Shown here in pieces: positions 1 to 11,410 of a stretch of 64,000 nucleotides of DNA (positions are counted from its first letter, which is position 1; each line of letters starts with the position of its first letter). Both the position numbers and the translations under genes were made by a program. Under the pieces are notes generated by a model. The model was given only the letters and a program-made list of their open reading frames with translations. It searched no databases and was not told the DNA's origin. The DNA comes from Ciona savignyi (taxonomy: Eukaryota; Chordata; Ascidiacea; Phlebobranchia; Cionidae). Location of the stretch: positions 723,132 through 787,131 of the forward strand of contig CH002866.1 of the NCBI GenBank assembly GCA_000149265.1, read 5' to 3'.

Positions 1-718
1 TGACGGTGATGCAAGGCCAAAGTTTATTTCGTACGTGCGTAAATGAACTAAATTCTTAGCCTTTCTTAAATTAAAAGTATTAGAATATTTTAACGTCGTG
101 CTAATATTCTTTTGTCTGTGGGGTATATTTCCCTGGCGCGATTTACCCAGAGTTTGCCACTGTACATCCCAATTATATTAGCCTATACCACCGAATGATT
201 TAACTGCTGGATTGAACATTTTCTTCCTAATATTATAGCCTAAGCGTCAATGAGACTAATTACTTGTTTTCGTGGATTTAATAAATAGGGATTTCGCACA
301 ATACGATATGTTGCAGCAAATTGCTTAGCCTAGCCTAACTTTCAAAGCCCTTCCCGCCTAACACTAACATTCAAGTCCTTTCGCTTAATAGCTGACAAAA
401 ATAAACATTTTTACCTGACCAAACATTAAACTGTTCAAAAATTAGAAATTTATTATGTAATGATAGCCTACGATAAAACTTTTAAAACCCAAATTAATAA
501 TATATAATTGTATATTGTAAAAACTCTTATTGTAGTTTAGATTAATTGACCTTAAGCCCCTCAAAATGAACCTCGTACCAAACATAAAACAAAAAGTAAG
601 TAGAAATTGGCGGGGCGTTCACACTGCCGAGTAAACTGGCCATTACACTACCTTTGCCGCCATTTTAAATGGTTTCGGAGCACATAATGGGCCACAATGT
701 CTGGAAGATCAGTTGCGT
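1..718 (-). repeat. Left arm of a large inverted repeat (inverted copy of a P450 3' end)
   Basis: Read on the minus strand, this stretch matches 2114-2831 almost base for base over its whole length, with only scattered single differences. It therefore carries, in inverted orientation, the last few dozen codons of the P450 copy A terminal exon (about 648-718) plus its 3' flank. The match stops at 718, inside the coding part of the last exon. It runs to the first bases of the window, so the true left end may lie outside. The arms are separated by about 1.4 kb. The near identity implies a recent inverted duplication or an assembly fold-back; the sequence alone cannot separate these. Confidence 0.9.
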
Positions 719-873
719 GTAGAAAATGTGCGTTTTACTGGATTTAAAACGGTTATTAATTTTCATATAAGAGTCCTTAATCATCTCGTGCTTTATGTTT
801 CAAATAATCAAGTATAATAAACTTAAATATTTTCCTGCTAGTTTGCACAATTTCATAAACGTTTACATACAAA

Positions 874-2189
874 GGCAACGCGGTCTCAAACAACATTTGC
901 AGCATTGTGCTGGGAAGACGATTCGAATACGACGATGAACACTCCAAGGAGATAATGGCAAGATTAGCAATGGGGTAACACATCATTATGTTCAATGTGT
1001 GTTGTTGCGCATTTTATCATTTTAAGGCGATTTATAGGTTCAATGATCCTGACACGAGCTTTTTTCTACAAATATTGATATTCTTGCCGGCTTGTGTTCA
1101 TCTTCCATACTTTTCACGGATCAATAAAAAGTGGATGAAAGATGTTCGCCTCACCACAAGTAAGGCAAAAAATTAGTCGATAACCGTCATGATAAAAATC
1201 ATTTTCAGAGTTACTGCGAGAAATAGTCGCAGAACACAAAGCCTCATACGACCAAGACAACCACAGAGATTTCATTGACGCGTTTCTCGGCCTACAGAAC
1301 GCTGAAAACGGAGCAGATGGTTTCACGGTATATGCGATTCTACATAATAAGACATTCTACGTGACATTATTAATATATATTTTATTCATTTTTCTTATAT
1401 AATTATAGGATAATCAGTTGTTGTATTACGTTCGCGATTTATTCTTTACTGGAACTGAAACAACAACCAGCACTCTTAGATGGACTCTTATTTTTTTAAT
1501 TCACCATACCCGAGAAACAGGAAAAGCTACGTAAAGAAATCTTGGAAGTCCTAGGTAAGTTGACTTGATTTTATTGGATTTAAAATTTATTATATGGTAT
1601 ATAACAAAAAAAAACATTGTATTTAACAGGCCACAAAAATATCCCCTTTAGCTGAGAACAAATTTAACATGCCATACACGTGCGCGTTCATGCAAGAGGT
1701 GTATCGTTACCGTACCATCTTGCCTCTAAGTGCTTCCCACATGACAAATGAGGATGCTAATCTCAATGGATATAGTATATTCCAAAAGGAACGACGGTAA
1801 AGTCTTTATACTTGATCTAACAGATCTAACCTTCTTTGTATATAAAATAGACCAGTATGTTGAATATTGGATCATGATTGGCAGATTTATGTAAATCTAT
1901 GGGCTGTGCACAACGATCCTAATGCGTGGGACGAACCAAACAAGTTTAAACCTGAGCGTCATCTCGACGATAAAGGAAACTTTGTTCAATCGAACCACGT
2001 GATTCCATTCTCGGTTGGTCCACGTCATTGCTTGGGAGAACAACTAGCTCGAATGAAAGTCTTTATCTTCCTGGTTTCGTGGGTTTAGAAGTTTAAATTT
2101 CTACCGGATCCAGACGCAACTGATCTTCCAGACATTGTGGCCCATTATGTGCTCCGAAACCATTTAAAATGGCGGCAAAGGTAGTGTAA
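874..2189 (+). pseudogene. Cytochrome P450 (CYP2-type) copy A, 3' half, decayed
   Basis: Homologous to exons 4-9 of P450 copy B downstream. Remnant exons are about 874-973, 1038-1159, 1209-1327, 1409-1554, 1630-1796 and 1885-2189, mostly with GT/AG borders. Recognisable parts are an I-helix region (FFTGTETT), a K-helix ExxR (QEVYRYR) and the haem loop FSVGPRHCLGEQLAR with its cysteine ligand. Exons 1-3 (anchor, proline hinge, B-C region) are absent. Against copy B it has an 8-bp loss near the start of exon 4, an extra base in exon 7, frame breaks in exon 8, a stop shortly after the haem loop where B has Gln, and a short loss near the C-terminus. Exon 6 is still open and helps reveal the break in B. 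A working enzyme is very unlikely. Confidence 0.88.
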
Positions 2190-2831
2190 TGGCCAGTTTA
2201 CTCGGCAGTGTGAACGCCCCGCCAATTTCTACTTACTTTTTGTTTTATGTTTGGTACGAGGTTCATTTTGAGGGGCTTAAGGTCAATTAATCTAAACTAC
2301 AATAAGAGTTTTTACAATATACAATTATATATTATTAATTTGGGTTTTAAAAGTTTTATCGTAGGCTATCATTACATAATAAATTTCTAATTTTTGAACA
2401 GTTTAATGTTTGGTCAGGTAAAAATGTTTATTTTTGTCAGCTATTAAGCGAAAGGACTTGAATGTTAGTGTTAGGCGGGAAGGGCTTTGAAAGTTAGGCT
2501 AGGATAAGCAATTTGCTGCAACATATCGTATTCTGCGAAATCCCTATTTATTAAATCCACGAAAACAAGTAATTAGTCTCATTGACGCTTAGGCTATAAT
2601 ATTAGGAAGAAAATGTTCAATCCAGCAGTTAAATCATTCGGTGGTTTAGGCTAATATAATTGGGATGTACAGTGGCAAACTCTGGGTAAATCGCGCCAGG
2701 GAAATATACCCCACAGACAAAAGAATATTAGCACAGCGTTAAAATATTCTAATATTTTTAATTTAAGAAAGGCAAAGAATTTAGTTGATTTACGCACGTA
2801 CGAAATAAACTTTGGCCTTTCATCACCGCCA
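2114..2831 (+). repeat. Right arm of the inverted repeat (P450 A 3' end and flank)
   Basis: Partner of the left arm at 1-718. It starts within the last P450 A exon and runs through its 3' flank. The part beyond the arm (to about 3140) also resembles the flank of P450 copy B at about 8346-8720. So this arm belongs to the original tandem unit, and the left arm is probably the derived inverted copy. Confidence 0.88.
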
Positions 2832-3757
2832 AGCAAATTTTATTTTCTTCATACGTGGAATTACCAAAGTGAAATTTGCTTTATTTTACATGAAAATAAG
2901 CAAATTTGTACTGTACAAAACTCGATGTGACACAACCCAAGTCATTCGAAGTTGATATGGCAAGGGAATAATAATAATTATCAGTAATGTCGCATCGGGG
3001 CAATTATTTTGTAACTCGAATTTATTTCTGTACTGAAGCGTGACAACAAATCGAGGAATGCAAATTGCTCAATTTGGCGATGGACCCGAGATCATATCAT
3101 GTCAATCAGCATCATTACGTCAAGAAAATGTAAAATTAAGGTTTTTTAATCTTTAAAGAAGATGTAAATTTAAATATTAAGATCCTTAAACATATCTTAC
3201 TAAACGTCATCAACAAGAGAGCTTAGCTACAACTAAAGTATAATGTGTGGTATTCTTTTAATTATCAGTTGACTCAAGTTTCTTTCGAATTAAACGTGTT
3301 TGTTTGTGCATCTGCTGCATGAGCCGCTATCTTCTCTCACTTCTCTCATTTCGTTTTGTCAACGTAATGCAGTAGTGACTTTAGGTTACGCCCTGTACCC
3401 CAGCTGCAGAGAAGAAATGAAACCTAGTGCTTTGTCGAGTTTCACTGCTGTGACGATAGGCGTGAATAGGTTGAATGTTATGTCGGTTATTGTAGGTGAT
3501 TACCAGTCTTCGCTTACTAGTCGTTGACTTCTGATATATTATTAGGCAAAGAGAAAACCTTTTTTGACTACTTTCGGTTGTATAGGTATTGGCACAGGCA
3601 CAGATTAATAAATAACAGAAGCAGTCGTCCGTTAAATTTCATTGAAATACTTGTCCGTTAAATTTCACTAAAGTAGGCTAGTCGTCCGTATATTGCTACA
3701 TTCGTCTACGTTGATACAAATGCGTTGTAATGTTACTAGAAACCATTTCCAGCCAAC
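2832..3757. other. Intergenic: P450 A 3' flank and P450 B 5' region
   Basis: About 2762-3140 is a diverged match to about 8346-8720 downstream of copy B, showing the two P450s were duplicated together with flanking DNA. About 3200-3757 should hold the promoter and 5' UTR of copy B. I see no clear TATA box or coding exon. Confidence 0.6.
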
Positions 3758-6700
3758 ATGCTGCAAAGTATGTTTAATGAAATAAATGTGAGCACCGCTT
3801 TTGTGTTTCTTTCTGTTTTCTTGGCTTTGTACTACTGGTACAGGAGACCGAAAAACTATCCACCTGGGCCTCGGGGTATTCCATTATTGGGGTTTCTGCC
3901 GTTTCTAGGTAATTACCCTGAACGTACAATGTACAAATGGAGCAAAAAGTATGGACCTGTGATGTCTGTGCGAATGGGAAGACAGGATTGGGTAATTCTT
4001 GGAGACCATGAAACCATACGACAGGTTAATTAACTTTTTTAACCTTTAGGTATTCCTAAAAGCTTAAACAAACGAATTGCGTTCTTATGTAGGCATTGGT
4101 GAACCAGGGCAACTCATTTTCCGGGAGGCCTTTAATAGCTACCATTGATCAAATAACTGAAGGACACGGTATACTATTAATAGATTATGGCGATTGGTGG
4201 AAACGGCAACGCAGATTTGGCTTTTCAACTCTTCGAGGGTGAGCTGGGTCCTAATGTAAATTTGATTTGTTTAATACATTTATATATTCCATTCTATTTA
4301 AAGTTTTGGAGTTGGTAAGCGAAGCATGGAAGATCGTATTACCGAAGAAGTGGCTTATTTAAACAATGCAATCCGCTTGCACGACGGCAAAGCATTCAAT
4401 ATACAAGTATGGTATACGTTTGGTATTAATCAATAGACATGAATCGCCCTTTTAGTGGTCCAACGCAGAAGTAAAATTAATACTTAAAATGTAATGTGTT
4501 AAATTTTTCATTTTGAGGGAGTAGTACAATATGACATTTAAAGTATCCACAGAAATTTTCTATATATTAATAGACTAATCGTCTATATTAAATAAAGTTT
4601 TTTAGAATTAATTTGGCAGAATATTCGTTTTAAGAAAAATAAAACAAATTGGTCGTTCTTCATGTTTTTATGGCAGACCGAATGCTTTTTGTGCATGTAA
4701 CTAAGTATAACGATTACAACTGTAGTCGAACGGTTTGTGCAAAAATATAAATTTCCAGCATTTAAAAGGATGTCAATTATCTGATAACAATCTAAATCTT
4801 TTCATGCTTAGCGTAGAATAGAAAATCCATATGTATATTCCCGTGAATGGGAAAAAGTAATGAGCGTTAACACACGGGCAATTGTCCGATTCCACCGTCG
4901 TGTTATCGAGGCTATTGCAGTGGGTTGTGTATAACTGAGACTTTCCTTATATTTGGTAGGGCCAGTTATTCCACTGGGTTCAGACAATGTGTTAAGTGAC
5001 TTGCCCAAGGACACAACCGATAACTCGCAAGCAGTTTTAACCTAAAACCGTTCGGCTGAAGGGCAACGTACTCAACCACCACGCTATTTGGTCGGATCAA
5101 GACTTTGTTGCCTCGACCGGAAGCTGGTTTGCATAATTTGATGTGATAACGTTTACACACAGAGCATCCTGAGCAATGCAGTCTCAAACAACATTTCCAG
5201 CATTGTACTGGGAAGACGATTCGAATACGACGACGAACGCTTCAAGGAGATAATGGCAAGATTAGCAATGGGGTAACACATCATCATGTTTAAGTGTGTT
5301 CTGTAGCATAATTAAACATTTTATTGCGATTTGTAGGTTCAACGATCCTGACACAAGCTTTTTTCTACAAATATTGATCTTCATGCCAGCTTGCGTTCAT
5401 CTTCCATACTTTTCCCGGGTTAATAAAAAGTTGATGGAGGATGTTGACGTCACTATAAGTAAGGAAATATATTGGTAAAATATTGTTATAATAAAAAGGG
5501 TCGTCCTCAGAGTTACTGCGAGTAAATAGTCGCAGAACACAAAGCCTCATACGACCAAGACAACCACAGAGATTTCATTGACGCGTTTCTGGGCGAACAA
5601 AAAGCTGAAAACGGAACAGATGCTTTCACGGTATAGACTTTATGGGGAGTTTGATAACTACAGCTTAAAAGGCATTTGTGCAGCGGTCACTTTCTCTCAC
5701 ATCTACACTGTATATCTTTGGTTGATTTTCTTTTATTCAAGGGCTATGATTTAACAAAAATAAAACTTTTTCATTACTACGTCGCTATATAATGCAACCC
5801 TGTTTAACTGTTAACTTGCGTATATGTTGTCAACATTATTTAACTGTTTACGAGTATTTTTTATCAATATATTTTTGTCAATATTGATAATAAGTGAAAT
5901 TAATGACTACTTTTGCTAAACATAATTCGAACTAAAAAATTGCGTTATTTCTGGCTTCGTTCTGAAAAATTATTTTACTCAGCATTTAAATTTGACGTAG
6001 GTCTCCCAAAAGTCGCAATTGGGGGTGACAACGGCACAGCAACACTTCCACTAAATTGTATACCAACTACTTTTGTCCACCATTCATAGGACAAACAGCT
6101 GTTGCATTATGTACGCGATTTATTCTTTGCCTGGAAGTGAAACAACAGCCACCACTCTCAGATGGGCTCTTCTTTGTTTAATTCACTACCCCAAGAAGCA
6201 GGAAAAGCTTCGTAAAGAAATCTTTAAAGTCTTAGGTAAGATGTGTTGATACCTATTGGATTTAATTTAATGTACAGGTATTTAAGTTATATAACAGAAC
6301 AAAACTTTGTTTGTCACAGGCCAGGAAAAAATCCCCGCAGTAGATAACAAATCATACATGCCATACACGTGCGCGTTCATGCAAGAGGTGTATCGTTACC
6401 GTACTCTCGCGCCTTTAGGTGTTGCCCACATGACGAATGAGGATGTTAATCTCAATGGATATAGTATCCCAAATGAAACGATGGTAAAGTGTTTATATCA
6501 CATAATTAACGTAATAAATTTAACGTCTTCTGTATATAAAATGCTAACATATTTTTGTCTATTATAGGATAGGATATTTATGTTTATCACCGTGAATTGG
6601 AAACCAAGGGGGTAAGGCACAGGCAATCGTCCGATTACCTCACGCCCACTGTCGGGTTACGGAGTAATTGCATTGTATTGTGTATGATTCACACGTTCCC

Positions 6701-7204
6701 TAAATTTAGTAAAACCCATATATAAGTCGCTGGGTTCAGGCAATGTCCGTTATTTGCATTGCCCAAGGGCACAACCGACTAGCTAACGACCAGTTTCGAA
6801 ACTGCAACCCCTCGGTTGAAAGGCGACGCACTAAACCACCAGATTAACCCGTCGGGTTTATCTGAACTACTAATGTTGATTGGCAGATTTTTGTAAATCT
6901 ATGGGCTGTGCACAACAATCCTGATGTGTGGGACGAACCAAGCAAGTTTAAACCTGAACGTCATCTCGATGATAAAGGAAACTTTGTTCAATCGAAACAC
7001 GTGATTCCATTCTCGGTTGGTCCACGTCATTGCTTAGGAGAACAACTGGCTCGAATGGAAGTCTTCATCTTCCTGGTTTCGTTGGTTCAGAAATTTGAAT
7101 TTCTACCGGATCCAGACGAAGTTAATCTTCCAGACATTGAAAACGGCTCTTATGGCCCATTATGTGCTCCAAAACCATTTAAAATGGTGGCAAGGATAGT
7201 GTAA
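3758..7204 (+). CDS. Cytochrome P450, CYP2-type, copy B (two frame breaks as written)
   Basis: Nine exons: 3758-4024, 4093-4238, 4304-4406, 5163-5272, 5337-5458, 5511-5630, 6090-6235, 6320-6483 and 6887-7204. The layout is typical of a microsomal CYP2-clan monooxygenase: an N-terminal membrane anchor (about residues 10-28), the proline hinge PPGPRGIPLLG, an I-helix with ETT, the ExxR of QEVYRYR, and the haem loop FSVGPRHCLGEQLAR. Without the extra bases the frame gives 497 aa, the usual family length. As written there is one extra T in exon 6 (about 5528) and one extra C in the I-helix part of exon 7 (about 6132). Copy A lacks both, so B is either a young pseudogene or carries sequence errors. 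Intron 3 and intron 8 each contain a SINE. A likely poly(A) signal is at 7321. The substrate cannot be told. Confidence 0.85.
4805..5105 (-). repeat. tRNA-derived SINE copy (intron 3 of P450 B)
   Basis: This is the full-length SINE family that recurs in the window. The tRNA-like head is at the right (minus strand), and the tail with the CCCGTGAATGGGAA block is at the left. Compared with the copies at 6563 and 7794 it is moderately diverged. Confidence 0.8.
6563..6862 (-). repeat. tRNA-derived SINE copy (intron 8 of P450 B)
   Basis: Same family and orientation as the copy in intron 3. It retains the tRNA-like head on the minus strand, with a B-box-like GGGTTGCAGTTTCGAAAC, and the conserved middle block around the (minus-strand) CCCAGCGACTTA. 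It ends about 25 bp before the acceptor of exon 9. Confidence 0.82.
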
Positions 7205-7793
7205 AGTTCACTTTACATTACAGCTACACCGTACATTACAGCTACAACGAGTCTACTTACCTTTTTTGTGTCATAATTTTTGACGACGTTCTTTTTGAGT
7301 GGCATTTCCTCATCTAATCTAATAAACGGTTGTGTAGCGAAATGGTTATATTCTACTCAGCTGCACAAGTTATGATTGATGTTTTTTGTCACCAATTGAA
7401 TTTATTTTGTCATATACAATAATAAATTTGTCATTAACATGGTTTTTAAATGTTTTATCCTAGTCTACATTTAGATAATAAATTTACTGTTTTGATATCT
7501 CTCAACAGCAAGACCACGTGCATCATTTTCGTAGTAAACGGAAATTAAATGCAGTCTGCAACAAATGATCTTTTTGTCAAAAATTTGTCCTAATAGGCTT
7601 ACATGTAAACACACTCATTTTCATACAACAGTGACTACACGGAAAAATCGTTCACTTTTGTGCCAGTGGTAAAATATATATCTTAATTATCTTTAACTTG
7701 TGTAGTTCTATAATAAACGCTATTTAAAAACACGATATTTTAGTATGTAGGTATTATTATTATTAATAAAATAATTCAGTGGCTGAATATAGT
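7205..7793. other. P450 B 3' flank
   Basis: The first 400 bp are a diverged match to the copy A flank (2190-2600), which includes an AATAAA at 7321-7326 in B. The rest is AT-rich with no gene seen. Confidence 0.6.
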
Positions 7794-8088
7794 AGGGTAG
7801 GATATTCAACGTTATCCCCATGAATGGGAAAACCAAGGTGGCTATCACACGGGCAATCGTCAGATCACCTCGCACCCATCGTCGGGTTACCGGAGCTATT
7901 GCAGTGTGTTGTATATGATAGACACGTTCCTTCAATTTGGTACAACACATTAATCCTCTGGGTTCAGGCAATGTCCGTAAAGTGCCTTGGCCAAGGACAC
8001 AACAGACTAGCTAGCGACCAGTTTCGCATCTGCAACCTTTCGATTGAAAGGCGACGCACTTAACCGCTAGACCAACCGGCCGGGTATT
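7794..8088 (-). repeat. tRNA-derived SINE copy, full length
   Basis: A well-preserved member of the family. The minus-strand head starts with a tRNA-like CCGGTTGGTCTAGCGGTTAA and has a B-box-like region ending GCGAAACTGG. It is followed by a CTAGCTAGTC block and a body that ends at the CCCATGAATGGGAAAACC region (plus strand). It makes a good reference copy for the window. Confidence 0.85.
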
Positions 8089-8830
8089 GTAGTGACTATT
8101 GAAAATGTAGGCTTGTTGATTTTGTGTGTTGTTTTAAGCTATTATTTCGTCGTGATTTCGGAACAAAAACTACTAACCAAAATTGGCTATTAATAAAAAT
8201 CTGGTTCCAGGTATATTTTAAAAATGTTAGTGATAACCCAGCAGCAAGGAACTCCGCCGAGTCCAATACTTAAGGTATTTTGCAAGAAATGTATTCCAAA
8301 TACAAGTGGTACGAAACATTAATTTTTTAATATGTTTATATTGAAACAGGAAAGAATTTAGTTGATTTACCCACGTACAGGATATCTATGGTTTGACGTA
8401 GCATAAACATCAAGCATATTTAATTGTCTCTAAACGGGGGGTTCCCAAAGTAACCTTTCATTATTTAACATGAAAAATAGGTCAATCTGTACTTAACATT
8501 ACTCGATGTCCCTTGTGGTATAGTCCGAATAGCCTAATTCAGTTTACGTAGGTATGAAGGGAATATTATTTGTCAGTCGCACCGCAACAGTGCGGATTAT
8601 TTTGTAAAGCAAATTTATTTCTGTATGAAATATGACATCAAACCTAAGAAAACAAAATGCTAATTTTTGCGAAGGACATATAATATCAGTCAGTCTTATT
8701 ACGTCAAGAAAATAAAATTTAGTGATTTAATTTAAAGACTGTTTGTATTTGTTAAATTTAAATTTTTAATACTGTACCCTCTGCTTTCTTTTCGTCCATG
8801 TAGTTCCTTGATATTTTCGTCCATGTAGTT
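8089..8830. other. Intergenic; P450-unit flank and a 25-bp tandem duplication
   Basis: About 8346-8720 is the diverged counterpart of 2762-3140 in the P450 A flank. At about 8790-8837 the unit TTCGTCCATGTAGTTCCTTGA occurs twice with a 25-bp period, directly before an inverted-repeat element. No coding exon was seen. Confidence 0.6.
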
Positions 8831-8837
8831 CCTTGAG

Positions 8838-9133
8838 CCCCTATTGGAAAGTTCGTTTTCTGTGCGCCGGATTTTTGCGCCAACATTTTTTAACCAAAAT
8901 TTTGCGCCATGCCAGTAATACTAATTTGCGCCGCTACAAACAAAGTTGCATCATTTTCAATTAAAACTTTGTAATCAAAAACTTAAAGTATCAAAAATAC
9001 TGATATAAATGAAAGAAAGTGTAATCACGCCACGCCAGCATAATTTTTGCAGTTTTCTGCGCCAATACCCGAAAAAGTAGTCAGTGCGCCACGCCAGATA
9101 TATCCGGCGCATCATACGAACTTTCCAGTAGGG
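8838..9133. mobile_element. Non-autonomous DNA transposon (MITE) with 7-bp target duplication
   Basis: A 296-bp element with terminal inverted repeats of about 35 bp. The left end begins CCCCTATTGGAAAGTTCG. The right end, on the other strand, begins CCCTACTGGAAAGTTCG. Both run into TGCGCCGGAT-like sequence. It is flanked by the direct repeat CCTTGAG at 8831-8837 and 9134-9140. The interior is rich in GCGCCA motifs and has no transposase. The superfamily is not clear from these ends. Confidence 0.8.
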
Positions 9134-9140
9134 CCTTGAG

Positions 9141-9976
9141 CTATTAAAGTGTGGTTTATATAATTGAAGCATTTCTTCAGTTTTATTGCAATCCATTAAA
9201 TCCAATGTTATCAAGCAAAATTTAATTAGTAACTTTCATAAACCCAAGACCAATTCTATTTAGGGTACTGGGCAAAACCTTATATCCCACCTTACCAGTA
9301 AGATGTTATGTATTGTCAAATTGAATCCGTATCACTCACTAGCTTATCGTAGTATAATATAAATCTTTTATAGTCATAGCAGTGTTTTGGATTATTTTCT
9401 AACTAATTGTGGGTTTGAAAAAGTATAAAGGATTGCTTTTTTAATTGTATATGTGGGTTGTCTGCAGTCAATTTTTAGAAGGGATCATTATCAAATAATT
9501 TGTGCCCACAAACTGGTTACTGGATTTTTTGTATAAGTCTATTTTGCATATAAGTCTTATTTATTATTTGTTTAAGTCTATTTGTTGATTTGAAATACCG
9601 GACTGCGAACCCGTAGGCATGACAATTTCGATTTCTTGTTGAATCTAATGATTTACAATAATTTTATTAAGAGACTTTCCCCAAGGACACAAAACAACCC
9701 CACAAAAAGTTTCCATGCTTAAGTTAATATATGATGATGACATACAATATGCCAGAACAATATTGTGAATATATGAAGATTACATGTATTTAATTGGTTA
9801 ATCTATTATCTAGACTTGGTTCTTAGTTGCCTATAGCACTTCTAAAATTGAGAATTTATTTAACCTCCAGTTAATACTAAGAGAAATAATTATTCTTCCA
9901 AATTGTAATACTACCCTAGATTCATCGCACATACTTGTGAGGCCCGTTACTGTTAAACTGTAACGCCTAGTAGACT
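9141..9976. other. Intergenic, upstream of the FE65-like gene
   Basis: AT-rich with no exon seen. About 9640-9760 contains a weak, decayed stretch resembling part of the SINE body (CCCCAAGGACACAA). The last 60 bp should hold the promoter or a trans-splice acceptor of the next gene. Confidence 0.45.
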
Positions 9977-11410
9977 ATGTCCGAAAAGAAAAATGGGCAA
10001 CTTAACCCACCAAACTACCTGCCACTGGTGAATTCTCACAACACTGCACTGGATATGATTGTGGCCGATTCTGGGTTAGGTAGAACAAATATAAGCGCAT
10101 CAGAAGAGGATATATTGAATGGAAACACTTCTGAAAATGTGGATCTGTCGTTGGCAGAGCTGCTTGGACAAGATGTGGAGTTCACAAAGGAACCATCTAA
10201 TATGTTAAAACAAAATTTAGGAAACACTGCACAAACTTTTGATGTCAGTCAAAATTATGAACTTGGCGATGTTAATGAAAAGTTCTTGTTTTCTTCAAAA
10301 TCCGATTACAATTTAAACAAAAAGAAAATTGGCGATAATTCTGCTGACGGGTTCGATTTAGAAAGTTTTGATAAAAGTTTATCGGATTTGCAAGGAGCTG
10401 CATTCCGCTATGCATCTTTGAATCGAATAGATTTAGACACAATACCCCAAGGTTCTGATGAAAATGTATTCTCCGTTCATTCACTTGGTTGGCTTCCTAT
10501 GAGCACTTGCTCTTCCGATCCAGATGTCAGTAGCGCGGATGTCAACGCATGCATCCGGCATCTTTCACAGAGTCATGGACAGATAATGGATGGGATTGGG
10601 GCTTGGGGTGAAGGAAAACGTCTAAATCTTGTAATCGACCAGGCATGCTTGAAGCTCACTGACCCGATAACAGACGTGGTGCTGCAGAAACAAAACATAA
10701 AGCAGATTCGAGTATGGGGTGTTGGCAGGGACAGTCAGCATGATTTTGCCTATGTTGTGAAAGATCCAGACCAACACAGCTTTAAATGTCATGTGTTTAG
10801 ATGTGATGTAGCTGCAAGAGCAATTGCGCAACAACTACACTTAGCGTGCGAGAAAATTTCAGAGAAGCGGAAATTGGAAAAAAGTTCAAATGAAAAAGAA
10901 AGAGTTGCGATGATGACTAAAATTCCAGAGCGAAAATCAGAACCCAAGCGTGAGTTTAAAGTACAATATCTTGGGTTCCGTAAAAATGTTGGTATAACTG
11001 GCATGTCTGTTATAAAGGATGTCATTATCAAAGTAACCTGTGATGATCAGATTCTTTGTCATGATGCTCTCCTTTCCGTTACTCCTTCAGCTATTCTAAT
11101 TACGAGGGTCTGCGATGGATCCGTTATTGTAAACTGCCGTACGCGATATCTCTCGTTCATGGGAATCGGTAGTGACATAAGTCTTTTTGCGTTCATTAGT
11201 GTTGCTGGTGAAACCAACTGCCATGTTGTCCAGTGCTTACCAAACGCTGCTAAACTTGCATTCGCGGTACAGGAAGCATGCGTTTTGCGCTACCAAATGG
11301 CTGTTGATTCAAATTCAGTCATGTTGCCGGTTGAAAAGAAGCAGTCACCCAGAACTGAAAAGCGTTCTTTTGGAACTGTTGTTAAAAATATTCTCTTTGG
11401 ATCAAAATAA
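9977..11410 (+). CDS. FE65-like (APBB family) adaptor, two PTB domains, intronless
   Basis: 477 aa in one uninterrupted exon. PTB1 is about residues 165-297: GWLP, AWGEGKRLNLVI, IRVWGVGRD and the strongly FE65-like FKCHVFRCDVAARAIAQQLH. PTB2 is about 326-440: FKVQYLG, a late RYLSFMGIGSD strand and NAAKLAFAVQEACVLRYQ. In vertebrates FE65 PTB2 binds the APP cytoplasmic tail, while PTB1 binds LRP1, Tip60 and CP2/LSF. Oddities: no WW domain in the 165-residue acidic N-terminus, and no introns although the vertebrate genes have many. That is consistent with a retrocopy or with intron loss. The start is set by an in-frame TAG just upstream. A CCTAG acceptor-like site 6-7 bp before the ATG could receive a spliced leader (inference). 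AATAAA at 11418 is only 8 bp past the stop. Confidence 0.9.
   Translation: MSEKKNGQLNPPNYLPLVNSHNTALDMIVADSGLGRTNISASEEDILNGNTSENVDLSLAELLGQDVEFTKEPSNMLKQNLGNTAQTFDVSQNYELGDVNEKFLFSSKSDYNLNKKKIGDNSADGFDLESFDKSLSDLQGAAFRYASLNRIDLDTIPQGSDENVFSVHSLGWLPMSTCSSDPDVSSADVNACIRHLSQSHGQIMDGIGAWGEGKRLNLVIDQACLKLTDPITDVVLQKQNIKQIRVWGVGRDSQHDFAYVVKDPDQHSFKCHVFRCDVAARAIAQQLHLACEKISEKRKLEKSSNEKERVAMMTKIPERKSEPKREFKVQYLGFRKNVGITGMSVIKDVIIKVTCDDQILCHDALLSVTPSAILITRVCDGSVIVNCRTRYLSFMGIGSDISLFAFISVAGETNCHVVQCLPNAAKLAFAVQEACVLRYQMAVDSNSVMLPVEKKQSPRTEKRSFGTVVKNILFGSK

Noticed and set aside
7950-8088. Possible tRNA genes (A- and B-box-like sequences on the minus strand)
   Set aside because: They recur as heads of the SINE family with a shared 200-bp body and do not form a standard cloverleaf as far as I can fold by eye.
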